Assembly: GCA_021613375.1 (NCBI GenBank)
Contig: CM038721.1
Location: 1,123,025 to 1,187,024 of the forward strand
DNA: 64,000 bases
Direction of reading: 5' to 3'
From: Megaleporinus macrocephalus
Taxonomy: Eukaryota; Chordata; Actinopteri; Characiformes; Anostomidae
Below the pieces are notes generated by a model, which ran no database searches, was not told the DNA's origin, and saw nothing but the letters and a program-made list of their open reading frames with translations. The position numbers and the translations under genes are program-made. This document shows, piece by piece, positions 46,036 through 59,091 of the stretch (its first letter is position 1; each line of letters opens with the position of its first letter).

Positions 46036-46115
46036 CTTCACCTGATGAGGCTGGAATTGGCTCCAGCCCCCCGTGACCCTGACTATTGGGATGAAGCGGC
46101 AGATGATGGATGGAT
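46036..46115 (+). mobile_element. SINE body and 3' tail attached to the A-box array
   Basis: 'ttcacctgatgaggctggaa', 'ttggctccagccccccgtga', 'ccctgactattgggatgaag', 'cggcagatgatggatggata' is the 3' part of a fish tRNA-derived SINE with an L2/LINE-like tail. The normal middle part (including the B box) is absent: the last A-box unit jumps directly to 'gtgccttcacctgatgagg'. Confidence 0.75.
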
Positions 46116-47134
46116 AACTCTATAATATTAAAGACTGAGCACCAGCTAATGTGAAAATGTCAAACACAGTGGAGTTTGAGATCCTAGTTTGTGATTATTA
46201 AAAGTTAGAGAACATTTCATTTTTTACAAAGTCAAGAAATACGGCTTAAAAGACTGTTTAGCTCCGCCCACTGTGATGTAGATGGTGGACAACAAAGCTA
46301 GAAGATGCACTAATGGTAATGCACAATGACAGAAAGCTGTGTTGTTGTGTTTGGCTGCAGTAATTAGATGTACAGTGGACCCCCGTGCACAAACGGCCCC
46401 CAAATATCCAGGACGTGTGTTGAAATCAGAGCAGAAACAATGGCCGGCGTATGGAACGCTTGCTTTCTGTGATGAACTGTTTCAGGTTCTGGAAGGGGGT
46501 ACTGATGTACTTCCTGTCTGTATCAGTATATGTGCTGGTGTGGTTATTATCTGATCCCTCACGATGAGCAGAGGGAACGGCTGGTGCTGGACACAGGGAC
46601 GTGTTTGTGCACAACAGATGCAGGTTGCCATGGCAGCATATCCGCCCGCTGCTGGAGGACCCTGGGGCTATTTTAGGTGAGTGGGCTGAGGTGGCAGAGG
46701 GGCGAGTTGTGCCCCCGTTGCTCTGGATGTTTGAGCCCTTCCTGCATAGAAGTTTTCAACACAACAGCCGAGCCCTGATACTGAATTCCTGTGTACTGAT
46801 GCTGATTCAGCACTTCTAGTTTTAAATCCACTGAAGAGCTTCCTGCAAAAGAACAGCAACAAATCAAATTTACACTGTGTACGTTTATACCTCCAGTTAC
46901 TGCTTCCTCATGCTAATTCTGGAGCTACGAGATGTTTAAAAAGAAGCTAGCAGTCAGCCTATATTTAGAAGGACGAGAAAGAGCACACTTAACTAACGGA
47001 ACCCGCGTCAGTTCTTTAAATCACTGTTTTTAAATCACTTCTTTTTTTTTTTTTACAAATTCTGGAGCAGGTGCTTCTGTAAAGTGAGTTGAGATTAAAC
47101 AAAAGAAAAGCAGCCAGTCTTCTACATACACAGA
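46116..47134. other. Unique sequence, no gene recognised
   Basis: A near X-box at 46624-46637 (GTTGCCATGGCAGC, one mismatch to GTHNYYATRRNAAC). A poly-T run at 47041-47055. Frames of 62-72 codons on both strands have no recognised domain. Confidence 0.4.
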
Positions 47135-48110
47135 CTAATGTCCAGTTCACTCTACACGGTTTTAGCTTCTGCTCAGAGAATCGGTGATCACTCAGGGCTC
47201 GCTCAGTCGTGTAGTGTGATCTACTGAAAGATGCTCACCACGTGGTCGCCGACTAATCACAGACGCCCGGCAAACGTCTAGCATGTTTAATATCTAGACC
47301 AGTCGGCGACTGTGAATCAACCGCAGCGTCTAGCTCCAGCCAATGAGATCACGTAGAGAGAGGACCACGTCACCAGTAACTAATATCTGCAGGAGGTTCT
47401 CGTTCTACTGAGACTCAAGAGATGGAGGAACATGGGATAGAGCTCACCAGAGTTTAGTTCTTAACCGAGTTTAGTTCTCACCAGAGTTTAGTTCTCACCA
47501 GAGTTTAGTTCTCAACCGAGTTTAGTTCTCATCAGAGTTTAGTTCTCATCCGAGTTTAGTTCTCATCCGAGTTTAGTTCTCACCAGAGTTTAGTTCTCAT
47601 CAGAGTTTAGTTCTCACACATGTTTAGTTCTCACCAGAGTTTAGTTCCCAAACGAGTTTAGTTCTTACCAGAGTTTAGTTCTCACCAGAGTTTAGATCTC
47701 AACCAAGTTTAGTTCTCATCAGAGTTTAGTTCTCACCAGAGTTTAGTTCTCATCAGAGTTTAGTTCTCACCAGAGTTTAGTTCTCACCAGAGTTTAGTTC
47801 TCACCAGAGTTTAGTTCTCACACGTGTTTAGCTCTCGCCAGAGTTTAGTTCTCACCAGAGTTTAGTTCTCACACGTGTTTAGATCTCATCAGAGTTTAGA
47901 TCTCACCAGAGTTTAGTTCTCACCAGAGTTTAGTTCTCACCAGAGTTTAGTTCTCGTGGTTTAGAACAGCAGCCAGATAAGTGGGCGGTTCTTCAGGGTG
48001 AAAGTCGTGTAATTGGTGACCCCATGTGGCCGATCATCATGTAGTGTGAAAACCACGACAACTGAAAGACCCACCAGTACAGCTCAACCAGTCACGTAGT
48101 GTGAATGGAA
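47135..48110 (+). mobile_element. Composite dispersed element, copy C (17-bp array only)
   Basis: Left end 'gttcactctacacggtttta' at about 47153, then the shared module, the 17-bp array, the linker ('gaacagcagccagataagtg', 'cgacaactgaaagaccc') and a right end 'gtcacgtagtgtgaatgg' at about 48085-48105. The right-end motif occurs once only, with no 43/44-bp array. The left TTCACTCTACAC and inverted right TTCACACTAC are the best view of the short terminal inverted repeats. Confidence 0.75.
47445..47957. repeat. 17-bp minisatellite in composite copy C, about 30 copies
   Basis: Unit ctcaccagagtttagtt with variants ctcatcagag, ctcaaccgag and ctcacacgtg that are not seen as common types in copy A, so each array has its own variant set. 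Confidence 0.92.
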
Positions 48111-48267
48111 CAAAGAGTCTGAGTCATTTAGTACTGGTGAAAGGCTAAATAATCAGACTCTCAGCGTATAAAGTCAAACTTTATTATCTTCTCGACTTCA
48201 GGTGGAGCTTCTAAATCAGAACAACAGGCCGACTGTAGTGCAGTGTATGTACTGTATGAGTCAGAAG

Positions 48268-48305
<38 letters not shown>

Positions 48306-48558
48306 TTTCTCTCTCTCTTCTCCAACATTTCATCATAAAAAGCCTCGGATTTCCAGTATTAATCCTCTTTGCAGCTTCAAAAGGCCGTAATGAGAAGCTG
48401 AATGTGCTCCTCCCTCCTTCAGCTGCCGTTTCATTACAGTAATGGCACAAAGGCTCCCGCCGGGCGCTACGTGTTCTGTTTGTGTCTCGGGATGATGACA
48501 TCAGCTTGGCAACCTTGTTTCCACGCTGAAAATCAGCACAGCTGCACAGAGAACGAGT

Positions 48559-48597
<39 letters not shown>

Positions 48598-48756
48598 GCT
48601 CGCTCTCATTCTTCTTTATTCATCTTATTGGTGTGATAAGTAACGCTACATTGGCAACGCCTGCAGTACAGAGTCTTAAACTAAACCATCAACTCCTGAA
48701 CCATATCAGAGTCTAGAGAACTGCTTAGAACAGAAAACTGTTATGCAAAAATCACA
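48111..48756. other. Unique sequence with two (CT)n microsatellites
   Basis: (CT)n at about 48273-48304 and 48563-48592. The stretch in between (48380-48560) is non-repetitive and CpG-containing. The two opposed frames of just over 100 codons have no recognised domain. Confidence 0.45.
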
Positions 48757-48893
<137 letters not shown>

Positions 48894-48994
48894 TAAGGTA
48901 GGTAATTGCTGTGGTGTCCCAGGTGGTTGCTAGGATATCCCAAATGGTTGATAGGTTGTTGCGTGTATTATCGTGATGTATGCTGGCTGGACAT

Positions 48995-49523
48995 TCTTTT
49001 TCAGGCCATTCATTTCTTTTTCTTTTTTTTTTAATTTAAATGTGCATTGAAAAGGACAAATATCTTTGCTTCTTTACAAAACCTTTGAATCAGTAATATT
49101 CACATATTTGTATATCTATATCTATATAACATAGCTCCACAAGAATCTATAAAAATTAAATGTCCAATATTATATGCACATACATATACATACAAATAAA
49201 CATATATACATACACACACCCATGAACATCTCCTCATGCACTACTTACAATTACCATAAAAATACTTTCTGAGTGTTAAAAACTATATAAAGGGTTTGAG
49301 GGAGAAAGTGAATGCCTTATAAAACAAATATGTTAGGGTAATAAAAATATGTTTGCCCATTTTTCCCGGTATATGTTAAATCTGTTCTTTTTGGATTTTT
49401 AGGCGAAAAGTTATTTTTTCCATTGTATAAACCTCTTGCACCACATTAATCCAATCTCTTACTTTTGGTGGATTTGGTTGATACCAATTTCTAGTTAATG
49501 TCTTTTTCAGGCCATTCATTTCT
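48995..49523 (-). mobile_element. 5'-truncated LINE-1 insertion with target-site duplication
   Basis: A perfect 23-bp direct repeat beginning 'tctttttcaggccattcatt' lies at 48995-49017 and 49501-49523. Just inside the left copy is a poly-T run (49018-49032), i.e. the poly-A tail of a minus-strand insert. The minus strand at about 49500-49380 encodes PPKVRDWINVVQEVYTMEKI, the C-terminal end of fish L1 ORF2, with a stop soon after. The remainder is AT-rich 3' UTR. This is a textbook target-primed insertion of about 480 bp. Confidence 0.88.
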
Positions 49524-49724
49524 ATTGGGGAAAAATATTTAACCCTGATTTAACTGTATAAAAATATCAGACCGAAACCAAAAACTCTTAATCAATTTGT
49601 ATCGGTATTAATGAAGGTTACACTTTTTCTCAGGTAGGTGAAATAACATGTATTTGTCCGAGCCCTGCTGTACAGTAACGTTTAAACTGGCTGATTCATC
49701 AAAGAAACTGAATTGTAATCTGAG

Positions 49725-51545
49725 TGGTCGCCGACTAATCACAGACACCCGGCTAACGTCTAGCACGTTTAATATCTAGACCAGTCGGCGACTGTGAATC
49801 AACAGCAGCGTCAGAGTTTAGTTCTCGTGTTTTAGAACAGCAGCCAGATGAGTGGGTGGTTCTCCAGGATGAAAGTCATGTAATTGGTGACCCTGTCTTG
49901 CCGAGCAGTCATAGAGTGTTAAAACCAGGACAACAGAAAGACTCACCATTACAGCTGAATCAGTCGTGTAGTGTAACCAGGTATAAAGACCTGACCACTC
50001 AGACAGTCGTGTAGTGTGAACCAGGTATAAAGACCTGACCACTCAAGACAGTCGTGTAGTGTAACCAGGTATAAAGACCTGACCACTCAGACAGTCGTGT
50101 AGTGTAACCAGGTATAAAGACCTGACCACTCAGACAGTCGTGTAGTGTAACCAGGTATAAAGACCTGACCACTCAGACAGTCGTGTAGTGTGAAGCAGGT
50201 ATAAAGACCTGACCACTCAGACAGTCGTGTAGTGTAACCAGGTATAAAGACCTGACCACTCAGACAGTCGTGTAGTGTAACCAGGTATAAAGACCTGACC
50301 ACTCAGACAGTCGTGTAGTATAACCAGGTATAAAGACCGGACCACTCAGACAGTCGTGTAGTATAACCAGGTATAAAGACCGGACCACTCAGACAGTCGT
50401 GTAGTATAACCAGGTATAAAGACCTGACCACTCTGACAGTCGTGTAGTGTAACCAGGTATAAAGACCTGACCACTCAGACAGTCGTGTAGTGTGAAGCAG
50501 GTATAAAGACCTGACCACTCAGACAGTCGTGTAGTGTGAAGCAGGTATAAAGACCTGACCACTCAGACAGTCGTGTAGTGTAACCAGGTATAAAGACCTG
50601 ACCACTCAGACAGTCGTTTAGTGTAACCAGGTATAAAGACCTGACCACTCAGACAGTCATGTAGTGTGAACCAGGTATAAAGACCTGACCACTCAGACAG
50701 TCGTGTAGTGTAACCAGGTATAAAGACCTGACCACTCAGACAGTCGTGTAGTGTAACCAGGTATAAAGACCTGACCACTCAGACAGTCGTGTAGTGTGAA
50801 GCAGGTATAAAGACCTGACCACTCAGACAATCGTGTAGTGTGACCAGGTATAAAGACCTGACCACTCAGACAGTCGTGTAGTATAACCAGGTATAAAGAC
50901 CGGACCACTCAGACAGTCGTGTAGTGTAACCAGGTATAAAGACCTGACCACTCAGACAGTCGTGTAGTGTGACCAGGTATAAAGACCTGACCACTCAGAC
51001 AGTTGTGTAGTGTAAAGCAGGTATAAAGACCTGACCACTCAGACAGTCGTGTAGTGTAACCAGGTATGAAGACCTGACCACTCAGACAGTCGTGTAGTGT
51101 AACCAGGTATGAAGTCCTGACCACTCAGACAGTCGAGTAGTGTAACCAGGTATAAAGACCTGACCACTCAGACAGTCGTGTAGTGTAACCAGGTATAAAG
51201 ACCTGACCACTCAGACAGTCGTGTAGTGTAGTATAACCTGGTATAAAGACCTGACCACTCAGACAGTCGTGTAGTGTGAAGCAGGTATAAAGACCTGACC
51301 ACTCAGACAGTCGTGTAGTGTAACCAGGTATAAAGACCTGACCACTCAGACAGTCGTGTAGTGTAACCAGGTATAAAGACCTGACCACTCAGACAGTCGT
51401 GTAGTGTAACCAGGTATAAAGACCTGACCACTCAGACAGTCGTGTAGTGTGAAGCAGGTATAAAGACCTGACCACTCAGACAGTCGTGTAGTGTAACCAG
51501 GTATAAAGACCTGACCACTCAGACAGTCGTGTAGTGTAACCAGGC
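49725..51545 (+). mobile_element. Composite dispersed element, copy D (43/44-bp array only)
   Basis: The module 'ggtcgccgactaatcacaga', 'cacgtttaatatctagacca' and 'tgaatcaacagcagcgtc' is followed at once by a single remnant 'agagtttagttctcgtg' in place of the 17-bp array. Then comes the linker ('gaacagcagccagatgagtg', 'aaagactcaccattacagct') and the 43/44-bp array to 51545. The left terminus is not seen. Confidence 0.72.
49966..51545. repeat. 43/44-bp minisatellite in composite copy D, about 36 copies
   Basis: Same unit and orientation as 35807-37248. Local variants such as 'gtagtataaccagg' and 'gaccggacc' form a block at 50310-50420 and recur once near 50880. Minus-strand frames of about 71 codons recur at fixed spacing because the 43-bp unit cycles through frames. 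Confidence 0.95.
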
Positions 51546-51879
51546 ATTGCATGAATTGTGTGATATTAAAGAGATGAAAATGGGTTTGTTATGCAGAGGC
51601 AACATCAAGAATAAGAATTATGATTTATTAAAATCAGTGAGGAAGATTTTGTTCGACAATTAAACCTTTTTTTAATGAAATTTTGAAAAACAAAATTGAC
51701 AACGCTGCTGACGAGCAGAACCAACAGAGCAGACTTACTGTAGAATCTGGAATTCTCTGATAGGCTGTGAATCAGTCTGCTCACTGGAATTGTTTACGTC
51801 AGTACACCAGTAAGACCGAACATTCCCTTCTTACATTCAGACGCAGAGCAGCGGGTAAACATTTGCATGTTTATACACA

Positions 51880-51936
<57 letters not shown>

Positions 51937-52190
51937 ACCCTTTGATGAATGACAGGATGGGAGTTTAACGGCATTGCGAGATTCCTCCCACTTCCCCTTT
52001 CAGTTCTGCTGCCAGTGACATCACTGTGAGGAAATGCCAGCAGGGTTTTGTTTTCTAAATCAGGCGAGCGCTGTCACCGGGGACCAGGCTGCTGCGTGTG
52101 ACCCTGACGACACAGCTGCAGGTATAACGTGTAGAGATACTGACAACAAACAAAGTAACACAACTTCTCATTCCACAATTTAACTTCCTA
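51546..52190. other. Unique sequence with a (CA)n microsatellite
   Basis: (CA)n at 51879-51932. Otherwise non-repetitive, with no recognised gene. Confidence 0.45.
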
Positions 52191-52197
52191 ACAGTGT

Positions 52198-55100
52198 ATA
52201 CACAACAGCAGCACAGTCTACACTCAACAGCAGCACAGTCTACACTCAACAGCAGCACAGTCTACACTCAACAGCAGCACAGTGTACACTCAACAGCAGC
52301 ACAGTGTACACTCAACAGCAGCACAGTGTACACTCAACAGCAGCACAGTCTACACACAACAGCAGCACAGTGTATACACAACAGCAGCACAGTGTACACA
52401 CAACAACAGCACAGTGTACACACAACAGCAGCACAGTGTCTACACAACAGCAGCACAGTGTACACACAACAGCAGCACAGTGTACACAGAACAGCAGCAC
52501 AGTGTACACACAACAGCAGCACAGTATAGACACAACAGCAGCACAGTATACACACAACAGCAGCACAGCGTACACAGAACAGCAGCACCGTCTACACTCA
52601 ACAGCAGCACAGTCTACACTCAACAGCACAGTGTACACACAACAACAGCACAGTCTACACTCAACAGCAGCACAGCGTACACAGAACAGCAGCACCGTCT
52701 ACACTCAACAGCAGCACAGTCTACACTCAACAGCACAGTGTACACACAACAACAGCACAGTCTACACTCAACAGCAGCACAGTGTACACAGAACAGCAGC
52801 ACAGTCTACACTCAACAGCAGCACAGTGTATACACAACAGCAGCACAGTGTACACACAACAACAGCACAGTGTACACACAACAGCAGCACAGTGTACACA
52901 CAACAGCAGCACAGCGTACACAGAACAGCAGCACCGTCTACACTCAACAGCAGCACAGTCTACACTCAACAGCACAGTGTACACACAACAACAGCACAGT
53001 CTACACTCAACAGCAGCACAGTGTACACACAACAGCAGCACAGTGTATACACAACAGCAGCACAGTGTACACACAACAACAGCACAGTGTACACACAACA
53101 GCAGCACAGTGTACACACAACAGCAGCACAGTGTACACACAACAGCAGCACAGTGTCTACACAACAGCAGCACAGTGTACACACAACAGCAGCACAGTGT
53201 ACACAGAACAGCAGCACAGTGTATACACAACAGCAGCACAGTATAGACACAACAGCAGCACAGTATACACACAACAGCAGCACAGCGTACACAGAACAGC
53301 AGCACCGTCTACACTCAACAGCAGCACAGTCTACACTCAACAGCACAGTGTACACACAACAACAGCACAGTCTACACTCAACAGCAGCACAGTGTACAGC
53401 AGCACAGTGTATACACAACAGCAGCGCAGTGTACACTCAACAGCAGCACAGTGTACAGCAGCACAGTGTATACACAACAGCAGCACAGTGTACACACAAC
53501 AACATCACAGTGTACAGCAGCACAGTGTATACACAACAGCAGCACAGTGTATACACAACAGCAGCACAGTGTACACACAACAACATCACAGTGTACTGCA
53601 GCACAGTGTATACACAACAGCAGCACAGTATACACACAACAGCAGCACAGTGTACACACAACAGCAGCACAGTGTACACACAACAACATCACAGTGTACT
53701 GCAGCACAGTGTATACACAACAGCAGCACAGTATACACACAACAGCAGCACAGTGTACACACAACAGCAGCACAGTGTACACACAACAACAGCACAGTGT
53801 ACACACAACAACAGCAGAGTGTACACTCAACAGCAGCACAGTGTACACACAACAGCAGCACAGTGTATACACAACAGCAGCACAGTGTACACACAACAAC
53901 AGCACAGTGTACACTCAACAACATCACAGTGTACACTCAGCAGCACAGTGTACACACAACAGCAGCACAGTGTACACACAACAACATCACAGTGTACACT
54001 CAACAGCAGCACAGTGTACACACAACAGCAGCACAGTGTACACTCAACAGCAGCACAGTGTACAGCAGCACAGTGTATACACAACAGCAGCACAGTGTAC
54101 GCTCAACAGCAGCACAGTGTACACACAACAACATCACAGTCTACACTCAACAGCAGCACAGTGTACACACAACAGCAGCACAGTGTATACTCAACAGCAG
54201 CACAGTGTACAGCAGCACAGTGTATACACAACAGCAGCACAGTGTACGCTCAACAGCAGCACAGTGTACAGCAGCACAGTGTATACACAACAGCAGAACA
54301 GCGTACACACAACAGCAGCACAGTGTACAGCAGCACAGTGTATACACAACAGCAGCACAGTGTACACACAAAAACAGCACAGTGTACACACAACAACAGC
54401 ACAGTGTACACACAACAACAGCACAGTGTACACTCAACAGCAGCACAGTGTACAGCAGCACAGTGTATACGCAACAGCAGCACAGTGTACACACAACAAC
54501 AGCACAGTGTACAGCAGCACAATGTATACACAACAGCAGCACAGTGTAAACACAACAGCAGCACAGCGTACACACAACAGCACAGTGTACAGCAGCACAG
54601 TGTACACACAACAACAGCACAGTGTACACACAACAGCAGCACAGTGTACACTCAACAGCAGCGCAGTCTACACTCAACAGCAGCACAGTGTATACACAAC
54701 AGCAGCACAGTGTATACACAACAGCAGCACAGTGTATACACAACAGCAGCACAGTGTATACACAACAGCAGCACAGTGTATACACAACAGCAGCACAGTG
54801 TACACACAACAACAGCACAGTGTACACACAACAGCAGCACAGTGTACACTCAAGAGCAGCACAGTGTATACACAACAGCAGCACAGTGTACACTCAACAG
54901 CAGCACAGTGTACACACAACAGCAGCACAGTGTACACTCAACAGCAGCACAGTGTACACACAACAGCAGCACAGTGTACACACAACAGCAGCACAGTGTA
55001 CACTCAACAGCAGCACAGTGTACACACAACAGCAGCACAGTGTATACACAACAGCAGCACAGTGTACACTCAACAGCAGCACAGTGTACACACAACAGCA

Positions 55101-56995
55101 GCACAGTGTACAGCAGCACAGTGTACACTCAAGAGCAGCACAGTGTACACACAACAGCAGCACAGTGTACAGCAGCACAGTGTACACTCAAGAGCAGCAC
55201 AGTGTACAGCAGCACAGTGTATACACAACAGGAGCACAGTGTACACTCAACAGCAGCACAGTGTATACACAACAGCAGCACAGTGTACACTCAACAGCAG
55301 CACAGTTTACAGCAGCACAGTGTATACAGAACAGCAGCACAGTGTATACACAAAAGCAGCACAGTGTACACACAACAACAGCAGAGTGTACACACAACAG
55401 CAGCACAGTGTACAGCAGCAAAGTGTGTACACAACAGCAGCACAGTGTATACACAACAGCATCACAGTGTACACACAACAACAGCACAGTGTACACACAA
55501 CAGTGTATACACAACAGCAGCACAGTATACACACAACAGCAGCACAGCGTACACACAACAGCAGCACAGTGTACAGCAGCACAGTGTATACACAACATCA
55601 GCACAGTGTACACACAACAGCAGCACAGTGTACACACAACAACAGCACAGTGTACACACAACAACAGCACAGTGTACACTCAACAGCAGCACAGTGTACA
55701 GCAGCACAGTGTATACACAACAGCAGCACAATGTATACACAACAGCAGCACAGTGTACACACAATAGCACAGTGTACACTCAACAGCAGCACAGTGTACA
55801 GCAGCACAGTGTATACACAACAGCAGCACAGTGTATACACAACAGCAGCACAGTGTACACTCAACAACATCACAGTGTACAGCAGCACAGTGTATACACA
55901 ACAGCAGCACAGTGTATACACAACAGCAGCTCAGTGTACACACAACAGCAACACAGTATACACACAACAGCAGCACACCATACACACAACAGCACAGTGT
56001 ACACACAACAGCACAGAGTACACACAACAGCACAGTGTACACACAACAGCAGCACAGTGTACACACAACAGCAGCACAGTGTACACACAACGACAGCACA
56101 GTGTACACACAACGACAGCACAGTGTATACACAACAGCAGCACAGTGTACACACAACAGCAGCACAGTGTATACACAACAGCAGCACAGTGTACACTCAA
56201 CAGCAGCACAGTGTACACACAACAGCAGCACAGTGTACACTCAACAGCAGCACAGTGTACACACAACAGCAGCACAGTGTACACTCAACGACAGCACAGT
56301 GTACACACAACAGCAGCACAGTGTACACTCAACAGCAGCACAGTGTACACTCAACAACAGCACAGTGTATACACAACAGCAGCACAGTGTACACTCAACA
56401 GCAGCACAGTGTACACACAACAGCAGCACAGTGTACACTCAACAGCAGCACAGTGTACACACAACAGCAGCACAGTGTACACTCAACGACAGCACAGTGT
56501 ACACACAACAGCAGCACAGTGTACACACAACAGCAGCACAGTGTACACTCAACGACAGCACAGTGTACACACAACAGCAGCACAGTGTACACACAACAGC
56601 AGCACAGTGTACAGCAGCACAGTGTACACTCAACAGCAGCACAGTGTACACTCAACGACAGCACAGTGTACACTCAACAGCAGCACAGTGTACACACAAC
56701 AGCAGCACAGTGTACACTCAACAGCAGCACAGTGTACACACAACAGCAGCACAGTGTACACTCAACAGCAGCACAGTGTACACACAACAGCAGCACAGTG
56801 TACACTCAACAGCAGCACAGTGTACACACAACAGCAGCACAGTGTACACACAACAGCAGCACAGTGTACACACAACAGCAGCACAGTGTACACACAACAG
56901 CAGCACAGTGTACACTCAACAGCAGCACAGTGTACACACAACAGCAGCACAGTGTACACACAACAGCAGCACAGTGTACACACAACAGCAGCACA
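52198..56995. repeat. 4.8-kb minisatellite of a 22-bp unit, about 215-220 copies
   Basis: The unit is 'acagtgtacacacaacagca' plus GC. It contains the 8-bp palindrome GTGTACAC and a CAGCAGCACAG run. Shortened forms of 15 bp ('acagtgtacagcagc', loss of a 7-bp piece) are common in the middle (53390-55930), and the 19-bp form in places. A segment around 52430-52670 recurs at about 53150-53390 (offset 717 bp, measured at CAGCGTACACAG). No unit variant makes a stop in the plus frames, so three plus-strand frames stay open for hundreds of codons (up to 1643) and minus frames give C/V/L-rich strings. These are not genes. Confidence 0.96.
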
Positions 56996-57479
56996 TGGTC
57001 CTTCTTTAAAATTTCTTTGGAAACGTGTTTAGCCCCGAGTTGCCTCAGTCATGATTCCTCAACAAAAAATAGTCACAGTGACGGATTCAACATTCATTTT
57101 CGCATCTTTAATTATTTTAATTTAAAACTCATTAACATTTTATCAGCTGTATACATTGTGTTACACAGTCCTGCTGACGTACGTGTGATACTGTACTCCC
57201 AGTATGCTTCCCAGTTCAGAAATCCAGATTTATAAAGATTTATTAAGATACAGATATGTTTCTTATTCTGAGTATGTCTTGTTTATTTGAATGTATGTGT
57301 GTCCACTGGTGAGTAAGTAATCTATAAGCAGTAGATTATATTAGTTTTATGTTCACTTACACATATACTTTCAGTTTAAAACATCTAAACTAGAAGTTAA
57401 CTGAGAGTATATTTAAAATTACTTTCAATAAACTAAAAGTGGGAGAGCAGTATAGAACTTGTGATTGTGTGGTCTCCCT

Positions 57480-57511
<32 letters not shown>

Positions 57512-58150
57512 TTCCTACAACACTAGAAAGATGTGCAGTCAGGTGATTTGTGAGTGTGTAACAAACTAGTAAACTAACAGTAAATTTATGAGTTCACTTT
57601 TAGTGTAGCTGCAGTAAAAAAGATGTAAACTAGTTGTGTACTTGAATACTACTATTACTATACTACTCTTACACTTAAAGTATACTTAAAAGTATTATGT
57701 TATAAATTAAAAAGTGGGCCAATTTAGTCCCAAGATATGTTAAAATAATACATTTACAGTGTACTACTAGTACAATGATATTAGTATACTAACTACATAA
57801 AAGTATACTTGAATTGTACTTCAACTTTACTTAAGTTTACTCTTTTTTTGTAAGGGTAATTTATTGTTTGTAAGGGTAATTTATTGTTTGTAAGGGTAAT
57901 TTATTGTTTGTAAGGGTAATTTAATGAACAAACGGCTTCTCAAACATAAATCATGACCTTAGGAACCTTTTAGTGTGCTTAATGTATCGAGTTATGATGT
58001 AAGACCTGAGGATAGACATCTGCACTGGGAACCTGGGGTCACTGTATCTACAACACAAGTACAGATATGTTATTTACTGTCAAACCCACCAGTGAACCTA
58101 CACGTGTCTTCTGAGTTTATATGAATGCACCATGAATGGATTTTAGGGCC
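56996..58150. other. AT-rich sequence with short repeats and a probable MITE
   Basis: A G17 run at 57494-57510. A 20-bp unit (gtaagggtaatttattgttt) is repeated about four times at 57851-57925. The stretch 57540-57850 ('ttaaagtatacttaaaagta', 'gtactactagtacaatga', 'tacttaagtttactcttttt') resembles a fish MITE type rich in TATACTT motifs; the termini are unclear. Confidence 0.45.
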
Positions 58151-58151
58151 T

Positions 58152-58280
58152 AAATTATCATAAACAGCGTCTCAGAATCAGACAGTGTAATTATAACATC
58201 TACTGTAAGAACTTTCTGTGAGGAGCTTTTAGAGGTGGACGTCTGGTTCCATTCACCTCCACTGTGAACAGATCTGAGCA
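58152..58280 (+). mobile_element. Conserved-core dispersed repeat, copy 2
   Basis: Nearly identical to 22150-22290 over the whole length ('cataaacagcgtctcagaat', 'ggagcttttagaggtggacg', 'tctggttccattcacc'). Confidence 0.7.
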
Positions 58281-59003
58281 TTTCACTGAATGAACTTAGT
58301 TTAATGATGCAGAACTTCTAATAATACTTTAGTCTGATTACCATTATTAATATTTGTTTTTGTAATTAAGTTAGAAATTTTGGACACAGGATAAACTCCA
58401 TCCAGTGGCTTTATTTCTGAAGGCCTGTGAATCCACTCGGCCTAATAGTGTGTTTGTGTTGTTTTGCTGTGCAGCTCGGACGGTTTATTTACTTTCTGTG
58501 TTGGGAATGTGTGTCTTGCTGAGTTTGCTGAGTCTGAAACAGCCGCTAATCCACAGCTGGAGAGTCGTATCGTATTATGCTTTTTAGACCAGCTGAGAAG
58601 TTCATGTGATACACAGTGTGAGTGTGTGTGTGTGTGTGTGTGAGTGTGTGTGTGTGTGTTCCTGCTGCTGAGCTGGCAGACAGACAGTTTTTCCTGTTAG
58701 AACACGACAGGATGTTTCCAGGAACCCATATGGCTCCCCTGCCAACCCTCCCCCCTCCTCTCAGACCCCCCCCCACCCCCCCTTCTTGAACTCTGTGAGC
58801 TACTGTTGGAACAGAACTCTGCCTGCTAAAGCTAGCCAGGTGAAACAAGCCTCCAGAGCTACCACTGACTGCCAAGAGGCTGGGAAGGGCTGCGGAGGGG
58901 AACAGATCTACACTCAGAAGTGCACAAACAGAGAGAGAGACGCTCAGGACGGAGAGATTAACAGTCTGGGACGGATAGGAAGAGAGAGAGAGAGAGAGAG
59001 AGG

Positions 59004-59091
<88 letters not shown>

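Noticed and set aside
52304..57235. 1643-codon open frame, and 1193-, 755- and 392-codon frames overlapping it
   Set aside because: All are translations of the 22-bp repeat in its three frames, with peptide period 22. There is no domain, and the tail enters unrelated AT-rich DNA before stopping.
57851..57925. Telomere-like repeat (TAAGGG)
   Set aside because: The unit is 20 bp and does not contain tandem TTAGGG; only about four copies.
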